Assembly (NCBI GenBank): GCA_964398985.1 | Contig: CAYNOS010000008.1 | Span: 4,218-68,217, forward strand | From: CAYMRL01 sp964398985 | Lineage (GTDB): Bacteria; Deinococcota; Deinococci; Deinococcales; Trueperaceae | Direction of reading: 5' to 3' | Length of the DNA stretch: 64,000 nucleotides | Shown here: piece after piece, positions 1 through 7,996 of the stretch | Position numbering within the stretch: the stretch's first letter is position 1 | Layout: the number at the start of each line of letters is the position of its first letter | Translations under genes and position numbers: made by a program | The notes under the pieces: generated by a model | The model's input: the letters and a program-made list of their open reading frames with translations, nothing else | Told to the model about the DNA's origin: nothing | Databases searched by the model: none

Positions 1-1
1 G

Positions 2-643
2 GGCGTCAACGTCGGCCGCTCCCGGGCCGCCGGCGAGGACGCCGGCGCCACCCTCGACGACTACGAGGCGTCGCTCCGGACCCTGTGGGGGCTGGCGGAC
101 TACCTGGCGCTCAACGTCTCCTCGCCCAACACGCCCGGGCTACGTGACCTGCAGCGTCCCCAGAGGCTCGCCGAGTTGCTCGGTCTCGTCGCCGGCCTGA
201 ACGAAGAGCTGGGACGCTGGCCCGTGCTGCTCAAGATCGCTCCCGACCTGGACGACGCCGAGCTTGCTGACATCGTCGCCGCTGCCACTTCGGCGGGGAC
301 CAGTGGGATCATCGCCACCAACACGACCGCCGCACGCGAGGGCCTGCTGTCGCCGGCGGCCGGCGAGAGCGGCGGCTTGTCCGGGCGACCGTTGGCGCGA
401 CGCTCGCTGGCGGTGCTCGAAAGGCTGCGCGCGCTGACGGACCTGCCACTCGTCTCGGTCGGCGGCATCTTCACCGCCGCGGACGCGCTCGAGCGCCTAG
501 TAGCCGGTGCCGATCTGATCCAGATCTACACCTCGTTCGTCTACCGCGGTCCCGGAGTAATTGGTCAGGTGCTCAGGGGCGTGGTCGCGGAGCTCGATCG
601 GCGCGGACTGCAGAGCGTCTCCGAGCTGCGCGGCGCAGCCTGA
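2..643 (+). CDS. pyrD: Dihydroorotate dehydrogenase (quinone), 5'-truncated by window edge
   Basis: Oxidises dihydroorotate to orotate in pyrimidine synthesis, passing electrons to quinone at the membrane. The open frame runs in from the window edge, so the N-terminus is missing. The visible part has the class 2 signature NVSSPNTPGLRDLQ, whose Ser is the catalytic base in this class, then the FMN-binding blocks LLKIAPD, IIATNTT, SGRPL, VSVGGI and the C-terminal IYTSFVYRGP. The TGA stop is followed without a gap by the convergent stop of the cobalamin adenosyltransferase gene. Family assignment is secure; only the N-terminal membrane-association helices cannot be checked. Confidence 0.95.
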   Translation, partial: GVNVGRSRAAGEDAGATLDDYEASLRTLWGLADYLALNVSSPNTPGLRDLQRPQRLAELLGLVAGLNEELGRWPVLLKIAPDLDDAELADIVAAATSAGTSGIIATNTTAAREGLLSPAAGESGGLSGRPLARRSLAVLERLRALTDLPLVSVGGIFTAADALERLVAGADLIQIYTSFVYRGPGVIGQVLRGVVAELDRRGLQSVSELRGAA

Positions 644-1225
644 TCACTGGCCTCCCGCCGGGGGCCGCGCCCGCCACGGCACCTCCGGCACTCCGGCTCG
701 CACGTTCGCGAGCCGGGCGAGCGTGAACAAGAGGTCCGATAGCCGGTTCAACAGCCGCAGCGCTTCGGGGTTGATCAGCGACGTCCGGGAGGCGGTCACG
801 GCGTCGCGCTCGGCGCGCCGCAAGACGGCCCTGGCGAGCTGCAGCGCCGCCGACAGCGGGCTGCCGCTTGGCAGCACGAACTGCTTCAGCGCCGGGAGCT
901 CGGCGTCGTAGCGGTCGATGGTGGCCTCGACAGCGCTCACGTCGCTCGCGTCGATCGCGCGGATCAACCGCCGCTGGCGGGCTTCGAGCGGGGTGGCGAG
1001 GTCCGATCCGAGATCGAAGAGGAGGTTCTGGAGGGCCTCCAGGTCGGCGTCTAGGTCGTCCCAGCCGCCGGCCTGACGGGCGAGCTCGGCGCGCGCCACG
1101 CCCACCGCGGCGTTGGCTTCGTCGACGCTGCCGTAGGCGCTGACGCGCGCGTCATCCTTGGGCACGCGCTCAGGGCCGAAGAGGCCGGTGTCACCATGGT
1201 CGCCGGTGCGGGTGTATATCTTCAT
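644..1225 (-). CDS. Cob(I)yrinic acid a,c-diamide adenosyltransferase, PduO type
   Basis: Transfers the adenosyl group of ATP to cob(I)alamin, making adenosylcobalamin. The 193-residue protein opens with the PduO-family nucleotide-binding motif TRTGDHGDTGLFG and carries the SYGSVDEANA helix and the C-terminal LNRLSDLLFTLAR helix, whose Arg and Asp are conserved in the family. Length is typical. The ATG lies 6 nt behind a TATCCT box, so the mRNA is probably leaderless. No other cobalamin genes are nearby. It is convergent with pyrD and divergent from the MscS channel gene. Confidence 0.92.
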   Translation of the reverse strand: MKIYTRTGDHGDTGLFGPERVPKDDARVSAYGSVDEANAAVGVARAELARQAGGWDDLDADLEALQNLLFDLGSDLATPLEARQRRLIRAIDASDVSAVEATIDRYDAELPALKQFVLPSGSPLSAALQLARAVLRRAERDAVTASRTSLINPEALRLLNRLSDLLFTLARLANVRAGVPEVPWRARPPAGGQ

Positions 1226-1231
1226 GAAGGC

Positions 1232-1237
1232 AGGATA
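1232..1237 (-). promoter_or_regulatory. -10 box of the adenosyltransferase gene (leaderless)
   Basis: TATCCT on the minus strand ends 6 nt before the ATG at 1225. No Shine-Dalgarno sequence fits in the gap. Confidence 0.5.
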
Positions 1238-1258
1238 TTCCCCTTACCGAGGTGCGTG

Positions 1259-2353
1259 GTGCTGACGAGATTCCGAGAACTGGCTCTGCTCGACAACACG
1301 GCCGGCGATTGGCTTCTCGCTGTGGTCGTCGCGGCTGCGGCGTGGGCGGCGCTCTCGCTGCTGCTGAGACTGCTGACTCACAGCCTGCGCCGGCACGCCG
1401 AACGCACGGTCAACAACTTCGACGACCTGGCGGTGACGATCGCCTCGGCGACCAGGCGCGTGCTGATGCTGGTGTTCGCCGTCTACTTCGGCAGCCGCAT
1501 GCTAGAGCTCGAGCCGGCCACCCGCACCTTCATCGAGCGCGCGGCGCTGGTCGCGCTGTTCGCGCAGGCGGCCTTCTGGAGCATCGCGCTGCTGGAGGGC
1601 TTGATCGACGCTCAGCGCCGGCAGGGCGCCAAGGATCCGAGCAAGCTGCCGTCCTTGTCCGCCTTGTCGTTCCTCGGCCGCTTGGCGCTGATCGCGCTGT
1701 TCACGCTGCTGGCCCTGGACAACCTCGGTGTGCAGATCACGACGCTTCTGGCCGGCCTTGGGATCACCTCGATCGCCATCGCTCTCGCGCTGCAGACCGT
1801 GCTCGGCGACCTGTTCGCGTCGCTCTCGATAGTCCTAGACAAGCCGTTCGAGATCGGCGATTCGATCACCGTCGGCGAGTTCCAGGGCACCGTCGAGAAC
1901 ATCGGTCTCAGGACCACCAGGTTGCGCAGCGTCTCCGGTGAGCAGCTGGTGCTTGGCAACCACGACCTGCTGGCCAGCCGCATACGCAACTACAAGCGCA
2001 TGTCGGACCGGCGCGCGGTCTTCTCCTTCAACGTCGAGTACGGCACCGCCGCCGACCTCGTCGAGCGGATACCCGCCCTGGTACGCGAGGTCGTCGAAGA
2101 GCAGCCACACGCACGCTTCGACCGCTCGCACTTCAAGTCGTTGGCCGGTGACGCGCTGCAGTTCGAGACCGTCTACTTCATGCGGGTGACCGACTTCGGC
2201 ACCTACATGGACACGCAGCAAGCCATCAACCTGGCGCTGTATCGCCGCTTCACCGAGCTCGGCGTGCGGTTGGCGCACCCTTCGCAGCGGCTGGTGATCG
2301 ACCCCGGCAGCGCGGCTCCGGTCCTCGCCGAGGGGTTGGGCCAGAGCAGCTGA
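1259..2353 (+). CDS. MscS-family mechanosensitive ion channel
   Basis: Small-conductance channel that opens under membrane tension and protects against hypo-osmotic shock. Three hydrophobic segments precede the MscS pore region: about residues 17-35, 75-105 and 140-165. The pore helix and cytoplasmic beta domain follow, with GLGITSIAIALALQTVLGD and the loop IGDSITVGEFQGTVENIGLR. An open frame extends to an ATG at 1196, but that would overlap the divergent adenosyltransferase gene. GTG at 1259 (or 1256) follows a GAGG at 1249-1252 and gives about 364 residues. The specific substrate or gating type is not known. Confidence 0.88.
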   Translation: MLTRFRELALLDNTAGDWLLAVVVAAAAWAALSLLLRLLTHSLRRHAERTVNNFDDLAVTIASATRRVLMLVFAVYFGSRMLELEPATRTFIERAALVALFAQAAFWSIALLEGLIDAQRRQGAKDPSKLPSLSALSFLGRLALIALFTLLALDNLGVQITTLLAGLGITSIAIALALQTVLGDLFASLSIVLDKPFEIGDSITVGEFQGTVENIGLRTTRLRSVSGEQLVLGNHDLLASRIRNYKRMSDRRAVFSFNVEYGTAADLVERIPALVREVVEEQPHARFDRSHFKSLAGDALQFETVYFMRVTDFGTYMDTQQAINLALYRRFTELGVRLAHPSQRLVIDPGSAAPVLAEGLGQSS

Positions 2354-2384
2354 GGGCCGCGGCGCTCCCGCTCCCGAGCGGCGC

Positions 2385-3632
2385 TTAGCTGTCGGAACCG
2401 GCACCGGAGGCGGCGCCGAAGCGCTTGACTACGTACTCTTCGAGCATGCGGTTGAAGTCTTCCACCAGCCCGGGACCCGAGAGCGTGGCGACCAGCTTGC
2501 CGTCCTGGTAAACGGGCGCCCTCGGCGACTCCCCGCTGCCCGGCAGGCTGATGCCGATGTCGGCATGCTTGCTCTCCCCCGGTCCGTTGACGACGCAACC
2601 CATCACCGCCACCCGCAGGCTCTCGACCCCGGGGTAGCGCTCCCGCCACAGCGGCATGCTCGACTTCAGGTGGGCCTGGATGTCCCTGGCCATCTCCTGG
2701 AACAGCGTGCTGGTGGTGCGCCCGCACCCGGGGCAGGCCGTCACCGAAGGCGCGAAACGGCGCAGGTCGAGGGTCTGGAGGATCTCCTGCGCGATCTCGA
2801 CTTCGCGCTCGCGCGCTGCGCCAGGATCGGGCGTCAGCGAGACCCTGATCGTGTCGCCGATGCCTTCGACCAGCAGCGGCGCCAGCGCCGCGGTGCTGGC
2901 GACCGCCCCGCGGATGCCCATGCCCGCCTCGGTGAGGCCCAGGTGCAGCGGGTAGTCGCAACGTTTCGCCAGCCGCCGGTAGACGTCCCAGAGGTCGCGC
3001 ACGGTCGACACCTTGGCGCTGATCACGATCTGTTCGTGAGGCAGCCCGCGCTCCTCGGCCAGCTCCGCGGAATCGAGTGCCGAGCGGAGCATCGCCTCGA
3101 TCAGCACCTCGCGCGAGCTGAGGGGCGCGGCACGGCGTGCGTTCTCGTCCATCAGCGCGGTCAGCAGCGCCTGGTCGAGCGAGCCCCAGTTGACGCCGAT
3201 GCGGACCGGCTTGCCGTGGTGGATGGCGACGTCGATGATCGTCAGGAAGTTCTCGTCGTGGCGCCTGGCCGGCCCCACGTTGCCGGGGTTGATGCGGTAC
3301 TTGTCGAGCAGGGCCGCGGCTTCTGGCACCTCGGTCAGGAGCTTGTGACCGTTGAAGTGGAAGTCTCCGACGAGCGGGACGTCTACGCCCATGTCGGCGA
3401 GGCGGGCCCGGAGCTCCGGCAGTGCCCTGGCCGCCGCGTGATCGTTGACGGTGACCCTCACGATCTCGCTGCCGGCGTGCGCCAGCGCCGCGGACTGCGC
3501 CGCGGTGGCGGGGGCGTCCGCGGTGTCGGTGTTCGTCATCGACTGCACCACGACCGGATGGCCGCTGCCGATCGGCACCTTGCCGACCCAGGTGGTTGGC
3601 GTGGTGCGCCTGAGCGTGAGATCCAGCGTCAC
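2385..3632 (-). CDS. ispG: 4-hydroxy-3-methylbut-2-en-1-yl diphosphate synthase
   Basis: Penultimate step of the MEP isoprenoid pathway, converting MEcPP to HMBPP with a [4Fe-4S] cluster. The 415-residue protein has the N-terminal TIM-barrel blocks (VVVQSMTNTDTAD, EIVRVTVND, DFHFNGH, INPGNVG) and the cluster-binding C-terminal part CPGCGRT...GCVVNGPGES. The GTG start at 3632 lies exactly 7 nt behind a TAGACT box, so the transcript is probably leaderless. The TAG of that box is also the stop codon of the upstream phosphatase gene, with which it forms a tight minus-strand pair. Confidence 0.96.
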   Translation of the reverse strand: MTLDLTLRRTTPTTWVGKVPIGSGHPVVVQSMTNTDTADAPATAAQSAALAHAGSEIVRVTVNDHAAARALPELRARLADMGVDVPLVGDFHFNGHKLLTEVPEAAALLDKYRINPGNVGPARRHDENFLTIIDVAIHHGKPVRIGVNWGSLDQALLTALMDENARRAAPLSSREVLIEAMLRSALDSAELAEERGLPHEQIVISAKVSTVRDLWDVYRRLAKRCDYPLHLGLTEAGMGIRGAVASTAALAPLLVEGIGDTIRVSLTPDPGAAREREVEIAQEILQTLDLRRFAPSVTACPGCGRTTSTLFQEMARDIQAHLKSSMPLWRERYPGVESLRVAVMGCVVNGPGESKHADIGISLPGSGESPRAPVYQDGKLVATLSGPGLVEDFNRMLEEYVVKRFGAASGAGSDS

Positions 3633-3639
3633 GAGAGAG

Positions 3640-3645
3640 AGTCTA
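3640..3645 (-). promoter_or_regulatory. -10 box of ispG (leaderless)
   Basis: TAGACT followed by 7 nt and the ispG GTG. Its first three bases are the TAG stop codon of the upstream phosphatase gene. Confidence 0.5.
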
Positions 3646-4431
3646 GCCAGCGGCGCCCGTTGCGGGCGTGTCGGCGAGCAACGCGAAGACCTCGGGAGCC
3701 AATCTTCGGGTGGTGCTGAGCCCCTCGCCGGCGTGGATGCCGGGCTGGCCCGCGAAGTCCCCGAAGTAGCCGCCGGCCTCGGGGAGGATCACACCGAACG
3801 GCGCGGCGTCGTGAGCGCTGAGCACGGGATCCAGCATGACCTCGATGCGGCCGGTGGCGACCAGCGCGTGCCCGTAGGCGTCCGACCAGCCCGGTCGGTG
3901 ATAGGTCGCGGCCAGCAGGCGTTGGAAGGCGGCCTCGCGGCCATGGCGCGCGAACGAGCCGGCGTCGGTGAACGACATGAACGAGCGCTCCAAGCTGGCG
4001 GTGTCGCGGACCCGGCAGGCGCGACCGTTCAGGAAGCAGCCGCCACCCGAGCGGGCGTAGACGATCTCGCCCAGCGCCGGGAAGCAGGCCGCGCCCACCA
4101 CCACCTCGCCCTCGACCTCGAGCCCCAGCAGCACCGCATACAACGGCACCCCGCGCATGAAGCTCTTGGTGCCGTCGATCGGGTCGATGTACCACTGGGC
4201 CGCTGCTGCTTCCCTAGTGGCCCCGTACTCCTCGCCGACGATGCCGTGATCGGGGAAGGCCGCCTCCAGGCGCCGCCGGATCAGCTCCTCGGCCGCGCGG
4301 TCGGCCACCGTCACCGGCGTGTCGTCGGCCTTGAAGTCGGCCTCCACGTCGGCGCCGAAGTGAGCGAGCGTCAACCGGCCGGCATCGTGCACAGCCTCGA
4401 GACACACTTGAAGCGTTCTGTCGAGATCCAC
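3643..4431 (-). CDS. Inositol-monophosphatase-family phosphatase, HisN-like
   Basis: Mg2+-dependent phosphomonoesterase of the IMPase superfamily. Family motifs are the metal ligand Glu in GEEYG, the DPIDGTKSF block with the two catalytic Asp residues, and the C-terminal SAHDAAPFGVILPEAGG. The sequence WSDAYGHALVATGRIEVMLD resembles HisN histidinol-phosphatases more than true IMPases, so histidinol phosphate is a plausible substrate, but this is inference. The open frame extends far upstream over dgt. The GTG at 4431 is chosen because a GGAGG lies 7 nt upstream and the resulting 262-residue length fits the family. Confidence 0.88.
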   Translation of the reverse strand: MDLDRTLQVCLEAVHDAGRLTLAHFGADVEADFKADDTPVTVADRAAEELIRRRLEAAFPDHGIVGEEYGATREAAAAQWYIDPIDGTKSFMRGVPLYAVLLGLEVEGEVVVGAACFPALGEIVYARSGGGCFLNGRACRVRDTASLERSFMSFTDAGSFARHGREAAFQRLLAATYHRPGWSDAYGHALVATGRIEVMLDPVLSAHDAAPFGVILPEAGGYFGDFAGQPGIHAGEGLSTTRRLAPEVFALLADTPATGAAG

Positions 4432-4474
4432 CGCTCGTCCTCCAGGTACCCGGCCGAAGTCGACCAGGACGCGG

Positions 4475-4480
4475 ATGCTA
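4475..4480 (-). promoter_or_regulatory. -10 box for the phosphatase-ispG unit
   Basis: TAGCAT on the minus strand, about 44 nt before the GTG at 4431. It overlaps by two bases the divergent plus-strand TACGAT box of dgt. Confidence 0.35.
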
Positions 4481-4484
4481 CGAT
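4479..4484 (+). promoter_or_regulatory. -10 box of dgt
   Basis: TACGAT 10 nt before the dgt ATG, leaving a leader of at most a few bases. Overlaps the divergent phosphatase -10 box. Confidence 0.4.
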
Positions 4485-4494
4485 ACCTGGCACC

Positions 4495-5643
4495 ATGATC
4501 GTCGGTCGCGAACAGCTCGAGCAGTCCGAGAGGCGGGCCCTTGCACCTTACGCCTGCTTGGCCGTGGCCTCGCGGGGCCGCATTCACCCGGAAGCGGAGA
4601 GCGCGCACCGCACGGCGTTCCAGAAGGACCGCGACCGGGTCCTGCACACCAGCGCCTTCCGTCGCCTCGAGTACAAGACGCAGGTGTTCGTCAACTTCGA
4701 AGGCGACTACTACCGCACGCGCCTCACGCACACCCTCGAGGTGGCGCAGGTGGCCACCAGCATCGCGCGCGCCCTCGGGCTCAATGAGGACCTCAGCGAG
4801 ACCATCGCCCTGGCGCACGACCTCGGCCACCCACCGTTCGGCCACTCCGGCGAGAAGGCCCTCGACACGCTCGCCAAGGACATCGGCGGGTTCGACCACA
4901 ACCGACAGAGCCTGCGCATCGTGACGGAGTTGGAGCGCCGCTACCCCTCGTTCCCGGGGCTCAACCTCACCTGGGAGACGCTCGAGGGCATCATGAAGCA
5001 CGAGACCGAGTACGACGTGCCCGACGCGCGCTTCGATCCCGACGTGCAACCGTCGCTGGAAGCCCAGGTGGTCAACAGCGCCGACGAGGTCGCCTACAAC
5101 GTGCACGATCTCGATGACGGGCTCAGGTCAGGTCACCTGGAGGCCAGGCAGCTGACGGAAGTGCCGCTGCTGCACGACCTGATGTCCACGCTCGGCATCG
5201 ACGCCAAGGACTTCGACGGGAGCGCGCGCTACCTGCTCACCCGCGAGCTGTTGGGCCTCATCATCACCGACATCATCCACGCCACCGACAAGCGCCTGAC
5301 CGCTGCCGGCATCAAGAGCTTGGACGACGTGCGCAACGCGCCCAGCAAGCTGCTGGGGCCGTCTCCGGATCTGAGCGCACAGCTGAGCGAGCTCAAGGCG
5401 TTCTTGTACCAGAACTTCTACTTCCATCATCGGTTGATCAGGATGTCGCGGAAGGCGAACCTGATCCTCGAGCGGATGTTCACCGCCTATCTGGCGACGC
5501 CCGAGATGCTGCCACCGGCCGTGAGTCGCGAAGCCGAGGAGCTCGGCCTCAAGCGCGCCCTCACCGACTACTTGAGTGGGATGACTGACCGCTACGCGGT
5601 CGAGGAGTACCGGCGTCTGTTCGAGCCGGCCGTCCTCACCTGA
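4495..5643 (+). CDS. dgt: Deoxyguanosinetriphosphate triphosphohydrolase-like protein
   Basis: HD-domain hydrolase of the dGTPase family, which splits dNTPs to deoxynucleoside and tripolyphosphate. The 382-residue protein shows the N-terminal FQKDRDRVLHTSAFRRLEYKTQVF block and HD metal ligands H79 (RLTHTLEV) and H108-D109 (LAHDLGHPPFGHSGE), with a further Asp in VNSADEVAYNVHDLDD. Length and order match the short dGTPase-like type rather than E. coli Dgt. The open frame continues upstream, but the ATG at 4495 is directly behind its -10 box and matches the family N-terminus. Confidence 0.92.
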   Translation: MIVGREQLEQSERRALAPYACLAVASRGRIHPEAESAHRTAFQKDRDRVLHTSAFRRLEYKTQVFVNFEGDYYRTRLTHTLEVAQVATSIARALGLNEDLSETIALAHDLGHPPFGHSGEKALDTLAKDIGGFDHNRQSLRIVTELERRYPSFPGLNLTWETLEGIMKHETEYDVPDARFDPDVQPSLEAQVVNSADEVAYNVHDLDDGLRSGHLEARQLTEVPLLHDLMSTLGIDAKDFDGSARYLLTRELLGLIITDIIHATDKRLTAAGIKSLDDVRNAPSKLLGPSPDLSAQLSELKAFLYQNFYFHHRLIRMSRKANLILERMFTAYLATPEMLPPAVSREAEELGLKRALTDYLSGMTDRYAVEEYRRLFEPAVLT

Positions 5644-5649
5644 GAGGAC

Positions 5650-6732
5650 CTAGTTGCCTGGCCGGGCGGCGCCGATCAGCTCGCCGGTGCCAGCGTCGCG
5701 GATCCACGCGACCTGGTAACCGCCCCGCAGCACCTTGACGATCAGCCAGGGACTGGTCAGGACTTGAGTCGTGATCATCCCGGGGCCCGGCTCCGTGATC
5801 TCGACGTCGAGGTAGAGCTCCCCGCGCTCCTCGACCACCCTGGTCGCCGACACCGAGTAGCCGCCGGTCGAACGTTGGCCCAGGAAGACCGCGATCAGCG
5901 TCTCCCGCTCAGGGGAGAACGGCGGCAGGGCCGGCTGCTGCAGCTGCGCGGAGTGCGCCGCGGTCCACAGGCTGATCAGTTGGTCGCGCGCGGTCACCAA
6001 CACGTAGCGGGCGCTCCTCACGGATGGTGCTTGGTTGCCGCTCGCGACTGTCTCCCACACCAGCTCGCTGGGCGCCGGGGTGAAAGCGCTCTCGTCGGTG
6101 GCGATGTCGAGCTGCACGTAGAACGCGCTGCGGCGGTGCTCGGCGAGCCCGTCGACCGAGCGCGTCGGCAGGGACTCCATCGGCAACACGGCGATCACGA
6201 ACGGGCGCCTCAACGCCTCCAAGGCATCCGCCAGCGCATCGGCCTCCTGATTGCTGAGCTCGCCCAGACCCCTCAGCCGATTGAAGCGGGGCCGCGGGAC
6301 CACCCTGACGTCGAGCTGCTCGTCGGTGCCGTCCTGCAGGTTCAAGTAGGCCAAGCCGTCGAAGTAGACGACCTGACCGACGGGCGAGGACACCCGCAAC
6401 TGCATGTCGGTCGTCAGCGGGATGCGTCGCAAGGTGATCGGTGCCTGCGCCAGCGGCGCCTGCGACTCCCGCAGGAACGGCGAACCGTCCGCCAGGAGAG
6501 CCGACCCGACCCCGAAGTTGGCGGTGAAGCGCCGGTCGGTGGCTTCCGCGGCCGTGAGCTCGAGGGTGCGGTCACCGTAGGCGAAGCTGCCCTCGCCACC
6601 ATAGAAGTACGTCAGACGGGCGTCGAGGTGCCCGTAGATGTAGACGTCGCTCATGCTGCGGGTGGCTTCGCTCTCGCAGCCTGCCACCAGTAGCCCGAGT
6701 AGGGCGAAGAGAAGTACGGCTCGGGGTCGCAT
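5650..6732 (-). CDS. Lipoprotein with C-terminal PrcB domain
   Basis: The 360-residue protein starts with a lipoprotein signal peptide ending in the lipobox LLVAGC (Cys19), so it should be lipid-anchored outside the cytoplasmic membrane. The last 90 residues resemble the PrcB_C domain (VFLGQRSTGGYSVSATRV ... SPWLIVKVLRGGYQVAW), named after the Treponema protease-complex lipoprotein and common in Deinococcus and Thermus. The middle part is not recognised. A GGAGG lies 5 nt before the ATG, with a TAGCAT -10 box further up. Function unknown; there is no protease gene beside it. It faces dgt convergently with 6 nt between the stops. Confidence 0.75.
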   Translation of the reverse strand: MRPRAVLLFALLGLLVAGCESEATRSMSDVYIYGHLDARLTYFYGGEGSFAYGDRTLELTAAEATDRRFTANFGVGSALLADGSPFLRESQAPLAQAPITLRRIPLTTDMQLRVSSPVGQVVYFDGLAYLNLQDGTDEQLDVRVVPRPRFNRLRGLGELSNQEADALADALEALRRPFVIAVLPMESLPTRSVDGLAEHRRSAFYVQLDIATDESAFTPAPSELVWETVASGNQAPSVRSARYVLVTARDQLISLWTAAHSAQLQQPALPPFSPERETLIAVFLGQRSTGGYSVSATRVVEERGELYLDVEITEPGPGMITTQVLTSPWLIVKVLRGGYQVAWIRDAGTGELIGAARPGN

Positions 6733-6747
6733 GAGGCCTCCGGCGCA

Positions 6748-6753
6748 ATGCTA
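6748..6753 (-). promoter_or_regulatory. -10 box of the PrcB lipoprotein gene
   Basis: TAGCAT 15 nt before the ATG at 6732, leaving a short leader that contains GGAGG. Confidence 0.35.
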
Positions 6754-6810
6754 TCACCGGGTGGCTGAGAACCACCTGAGCCTGACGGCGGGCAGCCGGA
6801 ACGGGGCTGA

Positions 6811-6816
6811 TATGCT
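6811..6816 (+). promoter_or_regulatory. -10 box of the glycosyltransferase gene (leaderless)
   Basis: TATGCT followed by 7 nt and GTG 6824. The alternative ATG at 6812 lies inside this box. Confidence 0.5.
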
Positions 6817-6823
6817 GACCCCC

Positions 6824-7996
6824 GTGCAGGACACCGATACTCGCGTCCTGGTCTTGTCGGCCTCGATAGGCGGCGGGCACGTAGCCGCCGGCCGCGCGCT
6901 GCACCAGGCCTTCAGCGAGCTGGGCGCCACCGTGGAGCACATCGATCTGCTGGAGCACACTGCCATGCCGTTCCGGAGGCTCTACCGGCAGGCCTACTTC
7001 GATCTCGTCAAGAACGTTCCCGACCTGGTCGAGTGGCTCGGTCGCCGCATGGACCGCCGTCCCAGCGAGCGCAAGTCAACGGCCCAGCGGCTGCGGTCGC
7101 GCGTGACCCGGCTACTGTCCTACGAGCTGCCTCGCACGATCGATCGCTACCGCCCTCACGCCGTCGTGCACACGCACTTCCTGGGCGCCGAGATCGTCGC
7201 TGGGCGGCTGAGGCGCCACCGACCCCTGCCGCAGGCCGAGGTGATCACCGACTTCTTCGCGCACAGCCTGTGGCTGCAACCGGGCATCGCGCGCTACTTT
7301 GTCGCCAGCGAGGAGGTCAGGGTTCACCTGCTGGCCGCCGGCGTCGACCCGCACCGCGTGCGCGTCACCGGCATCCCCATCGACCCGCGATTCGCGGCCC
7401 TGCCGCCGCGCCAGCAGGCCAGGGCCGAGCTGGGAGTGGGGATGGACCGTGAGTTGGCGCTGCTGTTGGCCGGCGGTCTCGAGGCCGCCGACCTGCGGAA
7501 CCTGCTCGAGCAGTTGAAGGCCTTCCGCTGGCCGCTGACGGTGATCGTCGTGTGCGGTCGCAGTCCGGAACTGCAACGCGTCGCGAACGAGGTCCTGAGC
7601 GAGACCGCCGGTCCGGTGTCGTTCACGGTCAAGGGCTTCGTCGACGACATGCCGCTGCTGATGGCGGCCGCCGACCTGGCGGTCACCAAGCCTGGTGGGC
7701 TCACCACCAGCGAAGCGTTGGCGGCCTCACTACCGCTCGCGCTGATCACGCCCTATCCGCTGCAGGAGGAGGCCAACGCCAGCGTCCTGCTGGAGCAGGG
7801 CTGCGCGGTCAGGGTGGAGCCGCTGACGACCTTCGGACACAAGCTCAGGCGGCTGCTCGAGGAGCCGAGTCGCCTTGGCGCCATGCGCGAGGCCGCCGCC
7901 CGCCTGGCGCACCCAGACGCCGCCAAGCAGGTGGCCGGCGTGGTCTTGGAGGAGCTGGTGGGCGTCTCCAGGTCGCCACCAGGAGCAGCGACGTGA
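6824..7996 (+). CDS. MGDG synthase-like glycosyltransferase (diacylglycerol glycosyltransferase family)
   Basis: GT28-type glycosyltransferase related to plant MGDG synthase and Bacillus UgtP, expected to put a sugar on diacylglycerol at the inner membrane face. The N-terminal block LVLSASIGGGHVAAGRAL is the family acceptor-binding motif, followed by VVHTHFLGAEIV and the C-terminal nucleotide-sugar half with FTVKGFVDDMPLLMAAADL and TKPGGLTTSEAL. The start is set at GTG 6824, 7 nt behind a TATGCT box, giving 390 residues. Its stop overlaps the next gene by GTGA, so the two are translationally coupled. Sugar donor not readable from sequence. Confidence 0.85.
   Translation: MQDTDTRVLVLSASIGGGHVAAGRALHQAFSELGATVEHIDLLEHTAMPFRRLYRQAYFDLVKNVPDLVEWLGRRMDRRPSERKSTAQRLRSRVTRLLSYELPRTIDRYRPHAVVHTHFLGAEIVAGRLRRHRPLPQAEVITDFFAHSLWLQPGIARYFVASEEVRVHLLAAGVDPHRVRVTGIPIDPRFAALPPRQQARAELGVGMDRELALLLAGGLEAADLRNLLEQLKAFRWPLTVIVVCGRSPELQRVANEVLSETAGPVSFTVKGFVDDMPLLMAAADLAVTKPGGLTTSEALAASLPLALITPYPLQEEANASVLLEQGCAVRVEPLTTFGHKLRRLLEEPSRLGAMREAAARLAHPDAAKQVAGVVLEELVGVSRSPPGAAT

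Noticed and set aside
3445..4494. Long upstream extension of dgt in the same frame
   Set aside because: It lies antisense over ispG and the phosphatase gene and has no family similarity; high GC keeps frames open.
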